From contig JAEUHY010000023.1 of assembly GCA_016795325.1 (NCBI GenBank), forward strand, positions 124,001-188,000: DNA of 64,000 nt. Reading direction: 5' to 3'. The notes under the pieces were generated by a model. The model saw nothing but the letters and a program-made list of their open reading frames with translations, made no database searches and had not been told where the DNA came from. This stretch comes from Planctomycetota bacterium (GTDB lineage: Bacteria; Planctomycetota; UBA1135; GCA-002686595). Of this stretch, positions 59,605 to 64,000 are shown piece by piece. The stretch's first letter is position 1, and each line of letters begins with the position of its first letter. The translations under genes were made by a program, and so were the position numbers.

Positions 59605-62600
59605 ATGAACTCGATTTCGATCCCCGCCGCATTGATCGCCTGCTCCTGCCTCGCCGCCGCTGCGCGCGCCCGACAGGAAGCGCCCGCAGCGGTTCGTCCG
59701 GACGCCGTGCTGCTGCGGATGCCGGATGTCAGCGCGAGCGAAGTGGTGTTCCGCTACGCGAACGACCTGTGGCTCGCGCCGAAAACCGGCGGCGTGGCGC
59801 GCGCGCTCGCTTCGCCCGAGGGCGAGGAGTCGTTCCCCAAGTTCAGCCCGGACGGCAAGCGCATCGCCTTCGTCGCGGGCTACGACGGCGGCGCGGATCT
59901 GTACGTGCTCGACGTCGACGGCGGCGTGCCGCAGCGTGTCACGTACCACCCCGCGAACGAAACGTTGTGCGACTGGCATCCCGACGGCAAGTCGCTGATC
60001 TACTTCTCGACGCAGCTCTCGGGGCAGCAGCGCGCGCCGCGCCTGTTCCGCGTGAGCGCCGCGGGCGGAGCGAGCGAAGTGTTGCCCGTGCCGTACGGCG
60101 TGTTCGGCGCCATCGACGACACGGGCTCGTGGCTCGCGTACACACCGACCGCCGCGAGCGAGTTCCGCACCTGGAAGCGCTACCAAGGCGGCCTCGCGCA
60201 GGACGTGTGGCTCTTCAACCTCGTCACGCTCGAGTCGCGCCGCGTCACCGAGCACCCGGGCACGGATGCGCTGCCGCTGTGGCGTGGTCACGAGTTGTTC
60301 TTCCTCTCCGATCGCGACGCCAACGCGCGCCTCAACCTGTGGGTGTACGACACGCAGCGCAAGACGACGCAGCAGGTGACGGATTTCGTCGGCGCCGACG
60401 TGCGTTTTCCGTCGGTCGGCCCCGAGGACATCGTGTTCGAGAACGGCGGCAAGCTGCTGCGCTACGAGTTTGCGACGCGCGTCACGCACGAGGTGAAGGT
60501 CGCGATCCCCGGTGAGCGGCCGGAACTGCGACCGCGCACGCATGCGCTCTCGAAGTCGATCGAAAGCGTCGTGCTCGGACCCAGCGGCGTGCGCGTGGCG
60601 ATCGAAGCGCGCGGCGAGGTCTTCAGCGCGGGCGTCGAGGACGGCGTCACACGCAACCTCACCTCGAGTGACGGCGTGGCGGAGCGCTCGCCGAGCTGGA
60701 GTTCCGATGGCCGCTGGATCGCGTACTGGAGCGACGCGAGCGGCGAGTACGAGCTGGTGCTCGCGGCTGCGGACGGGCGGCCGTTCGTCTGGCCGGGGAC
60801 GACGGGCGAGGCGCGCACGCGCACGTTGACGCAGATCGGCGCCGGCTGGAAGCAGCGTGCGCAGTGGGCCCCCGACTCGCGCAGCGTGGTGTTCGCCAAC
60901 AACGCCGGTGAGCTGTGGAAGCTCGTGCTCGAGAGCGGCGACCTGGAGCGGATCGCAGTCAACCCCGACGGGCAACCCTTGAGCGTCGACTGGTCGCCCG
61001 ACTCGCGTTGGATCGCGTTCTCGATGCGCAGCACACGCTCGCGCCTGGACGCGCTGTGGATCTACGACACGCGCGAGCGCGCTTTGCGCGAGGTCACGAG
61101 CGGCCTGTACGACGACAGCGCGCCGGTGTTCGACCGCGACGGCGCGTGGCTGTACTTCGTCTCCAACCGCACCTTCAGCCCGAGCTATTCAGGGCTCGAC
61201 GAGACCTGGATCTACGCCAACGGCGCGAACTTGATGGCGCTCGCGCTGCGGCGCGAGGTCGAGAACGTGTTCGCGCCACGCGACGAAGCCGAAGGCCAGG
61301 AGGCCAAGGCGGAGTCGAAGGGCGAGGACAAGGACAAGCCGAAGGACGAGGACAAGAGCGACGCGGCCGATGCGGACAAGGGCGACGCGGACAAGGCCGC
61401 GGCGAAGTCCGCCAAGCCCGTCGAGATCGAGTTCGAGGGCCTGGAAGCGCGCAGCGTCGTGCTCCCCGTCGAAGCCGGCGTGTTCGACGCGCTCGCCGGC
61501 GGAAAGTCCAAGCTCTACTACCTGCGCCGACCGCGGGTCGGCAGCACGGGCGGCGACGGCGTCGTGCAGCAGTTCGCGCTGAGCGCGAAGAAGAAGGAAC
61601 GCGTCGAGAAGACCGTGCTCGGCGCCGCGCGTGGGTTCCAGCTCGCGGCCGGCGGCGAGAAGCTGCTCGTGCGCCTCGAGAATGCCTGGGCCGTCGTGGA
61701 CGCGGCGCCCGACCAGAAGGCCGAGACCAAGCTCGACTTCAGCGCGCTCGAAGTGCGCATCGATCCGCGCCGCGAATGGGCGCAGATCCTCGCCGACGCG
61801 CGGCGCCTGGTGCGCGACTACTTCTACGAGCCGACCTTGCACGGCGTGGACTGGAATGGCGCGGTGTACGAGCGCTTCCGCGCCGCGCTCGCCGACGCCA
61901 CGCACCGCAGCGACCTGCACTACCTGCTCGGCGAGATGATCGCGGAGCTCAACGTCGGCCACGCCTACAATCAGGCCGGTCCGACGGCTGAGGAGGCGCC
62001 CAAGAACTCGCTCGCGGGGTTGCTCGGCTGCGACTTCGCGCTCGAACAAGGCGCTTGGCGGATCACGCGCATTCTCGGCCTGAATTCGCCGGAAATCGAC
62101 GCTCGTTCGCCGCTCGCGGCGCTGGGCGTCGACGCCCGCAACGGAGATTGGCTGCTCGCCGTCAACGGGCGCGCGGTCGACGCGGACAAGGACGTGTACG
62201 CCGCGCTGCTGGGGTGCGCCGGTCGCCCGACCGAGTTGACGCTCAACGCAGCGCCGCTCGTCGATTCCTCTGCGCGCCGCGTCGTCGTCGTGCCGCTCGA
62301 AGGCGAGGCCGAGCTGCGTTACCGCGACTGGGTCGCGACGCGGCGCACGCTCGTCGCGGAGCTCTCGCAGGGCCGCGTCGGCTACGTGCACGTGCCGGAC
62401 ACGGGCCAGCGCGGACAGAACGAACTCGTGCGGCAGCTCGAGTCGCAGTGGGACAAGGACGCGCTGCTCGTCGACGAGCGTTGGAACGGCGGCGGGCAGA
62501 TCCCGACGCGCTTCATCGAGCGCCTGCAGCGCCCGCGCACGAACTTCTGGGCCGTGCGGCACGGCGAAGACTGGATCTGGCCGCCGCGCGCGCACCACGG

Positions 62601-63000
62601 GCCCAAGGCCATGCTGATCAACGGCTCGTCGGGCTCCGGCGGCGACGCATTCCCGTACTACTTCCGCCAGGCCGGCCTGGGCAAGTTGATCGGTCAGCGC
62701 ACGTGGGGCGGGCTCGTCGGCATCGCCGGCAATCCCGCGTTCGTCGACGGCGCGTCGATCACCGTGCCGCGCTTCGCCTTCTACGAGAAGGACGGCACGT
62801 GGGGCGTGGAGGGTTACGGCGTCGCGCCCGATCTCGAGGTGCTCGACGACCCGTCGCTCATGGCGCACGGCGAGGATCCGCAGCTCGTGGCCGGCGTGCA
62901 GCACCTGTTGCGCGAGCTCGAGGGCTTCGCCTTCGAGCGTCCGCGCCGTCCGGCCTCGCCCGATCGGCGCGGCGCCGGCGTGACTCCGGCGGACCGCTGA
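59605..63000 (+). CDS. exported tricorn-like protease (S41-type catalytic core)
   Basis: A 1,131-residue tricorn-family protein. A hydrophobic N terminus (MNSISIPAALIACSCLAAA) is a signal peptide or weak lipobox. Residues 35-545 hold the PD40-type beta-propellers (FPKFSPDGKRIAFVAGYDGGADLY, SPSWSSDGRWIAYWSD). A Lys/Asp-rich linker covers about 560-607. A C1-type domain, a PDZ-like region and the S41 core follow. Catalytic candidates are His786 (NVGHAY, where tricorn has Ser-His), Ser1011 (GSSGSGGDAFP) and Glu1069 (GVEGYGVAPD). Ser745 of archaeal tricorn is a Gly here. Substrates would be short peptides, likely extracytoplasmic. A TTG 6 codons upstream is a less likely start. Confidence 0.9.
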   Translation: MNSISIPAALIACSCLAAAARARQEAPAAVRPDAVLLRMPDVSASEVVFRYANDLWLAPKTGGVARALASPEGEESFPKFSPDGKRIAFVAGYDGGADLYVLDVDGGVPQRVTYHPANETLCDWHPDGKSLIYFSTQLSGQQRAPRLFRVSAAGGASEVLPVPYGVFGAIDDTGSWLAYTPTAASEFRTWKRYQGGLAQDVWLFNLVTLESRRVTEHPGTDALPLWRGHELFFLSDRDANARLNLWVYDTQRKTTQQVTDFVGADVRFPSVGPEDIVFENGGKLLRYEFATRVTHEVKVAIPGERPELRPRTHALSKSIESVVLGPSGVRVAIEARGEVFSAGVEDGVTRNLTSSDGVAERSPSWSSDGRWIAYWSDASGEYELVLAAADGRPFVWPGTTGEARTRTLTQIGAGWKQRAQWAPDSRSVVFANNAGELWKLVLESGDLERIAVNPDGQPLSVDWSPDSRWIAFSMRSTRSRLDALWIYDTRERALREVTSGLYDDSAPVFDRDGAWLYFVSNRTFSPSYSGLDETWIYANGANLMALALRREVENVFAPRDEAEGQEAKAESKGEDKDKPKDEDKSDAADADKGDADKAAAKSAKPVEIEFEGLEARSVVLPVEAGVFDALAGGKSKLYYLRRPRVGSTGGDGVVQQFALSAKKKERVEKTVLGAARGFQLAAGGEKLLVRLENAWAVVDAAPDQKAETKLDFSALEVRIDPRREWAQILADARRLVRDYFYEPTLHGVDWNGAVYERFRAALADATHRSDLHYLLGEMIAELNVGHAYNQAGPTAEEAPKNSLAGLLGCDFALEQGAWRITRILGLNSPEIDARSPLAALGVDARNGDWLLAVNGRAVDADKDVYAALLGCAGRPTELTLNAAPLVDSSARRVVVVPLEGEAELRYRDWVATRRTLVAELSQGRVGYVHVPDTGQRGQNELVRQLESQWDKDALLVDERWNGGGQIPTRFIERLQRPRTNFWAVRHGEDWIWPPRAHHGPKAMLINGSSGSGGDAFPYYFRQAGLGKLIGQRTWGGLVGIAGNPAFVDGASITVPRFAFYEKDGTWGVEGYGVAPDLEVLDDPSLMAHGEDPQLVAGVQHLLRELEGFAFERPRRPASPDRRGAGVTPADR

Positions 63001-63007
63001 ACGCCGC

Positions 63008-63033
63008 GGGGCGTCCAGGAGCTGGATCGCCCC
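63008..63033 (+). terminator. hairpin after the tricorn-like gene
   Basis: GGGGCGTCCA pairs with TGGA-(T)-CGCCCC, 10 bp with one bulge and a 5-nt loop, starting 7 nt after the stop. A U-run is lacking. Confidence 0.45.
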
Positions 63034-63128
63034 GTGCGCCGGGACCCGTCCGAGGGCCGTGGCGGGGGCGGAGCGCGACTTGCCGTGCGGGAATCTTCGC
63101 GCGCTCGGCGCGGATCGCTCACCTCCAA

Positions 63129-63235
63129 CCCTTTTCCTTCACGCGCTCGCGTCGCCGCGGGCTCGGCCCGTCGCCTGCGCACGAGCGCGGCCATCAGGCC
63201 GTCTGGCCGCAAGCACGCCGCGTGCAAGAAAAGGG
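63129..63235 (+). ncRNA. candidate three-way-junction leader RNA
   Basis: Closing stem CCCTTTTC (63129-63136) with GAAAAGGG (63228-63235), continued after a small internal loop by CACGCG with CGCGTG (63140-63145 and 63219-63224). Two inner arms: CTCG/CGAG enclosing CGGGC-TCG-GCCCG (63158-63170), and GCGGCCA/TGGCCGC (63187-63210). It lies 68 nt before a start codon and could be a cis-regulatory RNA. The low-GC 8-bp closing helix is the least likely part to be chance. Confidence 0.4.
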
Positions 63236-63302
63236 GTCCGGGGTGAACGCCCGCGGAGCGCACCACCCCTCGAACGCGCCCCCCAAACCAGGAGATCCCC
63301 AA

Positions 63303-64000
63303 ATGAATCTGTTCGCGCGTCGTGGCGCCTTGTGCGCCGCTCACCTCGCCGCCGTGTTGAGTTGGACCGCCGCAGCCGCGGCCCAGTCGGACCTCGCCTA
63401 CGTGTGCGCCTCGGCCGGCGACCGTGTCGCCGTGCTCGACGCCGCGAGCGGTGCGGCGACCGCATCGATTCCCGTGGGCGACGGACCGTCGCGCGCCGCG
63501 CTCTCGCGCGACGGAGCGCGCCTGTACGTCTCGAACACGCTCGCCGACACGCTGAGCGTCGTCGACACCACGACGGGCGCGGTGCTGGCGTCGATCGCGG
63601 TCGGCGATGCGCCGGGCGAGCTCGCGGTTTCTCCCGACGGCGCGCGCGTCTACGTCATGGTCGCGAACGGCGTGGTCGACGTCGTCGACACCGCGGCCGG
63701 TGCGGTCGTTCAATCGTTCGCGAGCGGCACGGGCTCGGGCGGACTCGCGCTCACGCCGGACGGATCGAAGCTGTACGTCGCCGGCGGCGCCATCACCGCG
63801 CTCGACGCGGCGAGCGGCGTGCTGCTCTCGACGCAGGTCGTCGGCACGGCCGCCCTCGACGTTGCGATCTCGCCGGACGGCGCTCGCGCGTTCGTGACCT
63901 TCTACACCTTCTACTTCTCGCCGGTCTTCAGCGCTGGCGGCTCGGTCGCGGTGCTCGACACGAGCAGCGATGCGATCGTCGGGTATGTCGGCGTCGGCTC
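63303..64000 (+). CDS. secreted YVTN-type beta-propeller protein, 3' end outside the window
   Basis: An open frame running off the window end. The ATG has AGGAGAT a few nt upstream. Residues 1-27 are a signal peptide ending AAAQ. The rest (233 residues visible) is made of about 42-residue repeats of the YVTN family, for example LAYVCASAGDRVAVLDAASG, RLYVSNTLADTLSVVDTTTG, RVYVMVANGVVDVVDTAAG and KLYVAGGAITALDAASG, each closing on an SPDG or TPDG turn. Such seven-bladed propellers are surface-exposed binding scaffolds. A shared C-terminal domain may follow beyond the window. Just upstream is the candidate structured RNA. Family clear, function unknown. Confidence 0.88.
   Translation, partial: MNLFARRGALCAAHLAAVLSWTAAAAAQSDLAYVCASAGDRVAVLDAASGAATASIPVGDGPSRAALSRDGARLYVSNTLADTLSVVDTTTGAVLASIAVGDAPGELAVSPDGARVYVMVANGVVDVVDTAAGAVVQSFASGTGSGGLALTPDGSKLYVAGGAITALDAASGVLLSTQVVGTAALDVAISPDGARAFVTFYTFYFSPVFSAGGSVAVLDTSSDAIVGYVGVG

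Larger units (their letters stand above)
63001..63302 (+). other. 302-nt intergenic region
   Basis: No gene is seen. It contains the post-tricorn hairpin, the candidate three-way-junction RNA and the ribosome-binding site of the YVTN gene (AGGAGAT, 63287-63293 region). Confidence 0.6.

Noticed and set aside
63158..63170. Intrinsic terminator from the small inner hairpin CGGGC-TCG-GCCCG
   Set aside because: No U-run follows, and it nests within a larger paired structure.

Overview
The window is very GC-rich bacterial DNA with dense coding on both strands: 43 protein-coding genes, two of them cut by the window ends. I found no rRNA, no acceptable tRNA, no insertion sequence and no CRISPR array. 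The likely source is an environmental planctomycete (phylum Planctomycetota). The reasons are an ECF sigma factor of the planctomycete/acidobacterial TIGR02999 type beside a Ser/Thr kinase, large secreted proteins built from Ig-like, FG-GAP, dockerin-like and calcium-binding repeats, and a Cys-rich C-terminal domain of about 130 residues shared by six secreted proteins. The phylum call is inference.

Layout. 1-5409: an aldo/keto reductase-AIM24-NTF2 operon, divergent from lipB, then an Hpt protein paired with an HDOD-REC-GGDEF signalling protein. 5494-9575: a PHP-type lipoprotein, a family 2 glycosyltransferase, and a TlpA-like thioredoxin whose first active-site cysteine codon is an in-frame UGA (Trp-Sec-Gly-Pro-Cys). 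A SECIS-like hairpin follows the UGA, so this is probably a selenoprotein. 9720-13665: a transmembrane Ser/Thr kinase with TPRs and its ECF sigma factor. 13834-32186: a secretome block with a subtilase carrying seven Ig-like domains, a matrixin-like protein that has lost its zinc site, a second kinase, an FG-GAP propeller, a small secreted protein and a lectin/sugar-dehydrogenase chimera. A DTW-domain RNA-modification gene and a DUF952-cupin fusion lie among them. 32215-39563: a HutD-like cupin, a three-gene ABC-2 exporter, and a GT-C membrane protein with an arylsulfotransferase-like propeller.

39724-49136: an ECF sigma factor, an SDR/NTF2/tautomerase operon in which the SDR lacks its catalytic Tyr, a secreted alpha-toroid protein, a CRTAC1/UnbV-like plus UnbU/RnfD-like pair, a methyltransferase and another secreted protein. 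49380-59486: an envelope-glycan block (polyprenyl-phosphate glycosyltransferase, two GT-C-like membrane proteins, an extended SDR, a deoxysugar C-methyltransferase-like enzyme) around a 1,019-residue membrane protein of unknown family. 59605-64000: a tricorn-like protease, a candidate three-way-junction RNA, and the start of a YVTN beta-propeller.

Themes. Much of the coding capacity goes to export, surface display and extracytoplasmic proteolysis, with regulation by ECF sigma factors, Ser/Thr kinases and a phosphorelay/c-di-GMP-type protein. Many genes overlap by ATGA, GTGA or TGATG, implying translational coupling. Several starts sit only 8-14 nt after a TAGACT or TACACT hexamer, suggesting very short or absent 5' leaders. 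The strongest leads are the selenocysteine thioredoxin with its fdhF-like SECIS, the 97-nt hairpin between two convergent genes, the pseudo-matrixin, the unclassified 1,019-residue protein, and the structured leader near 63.2 kb.
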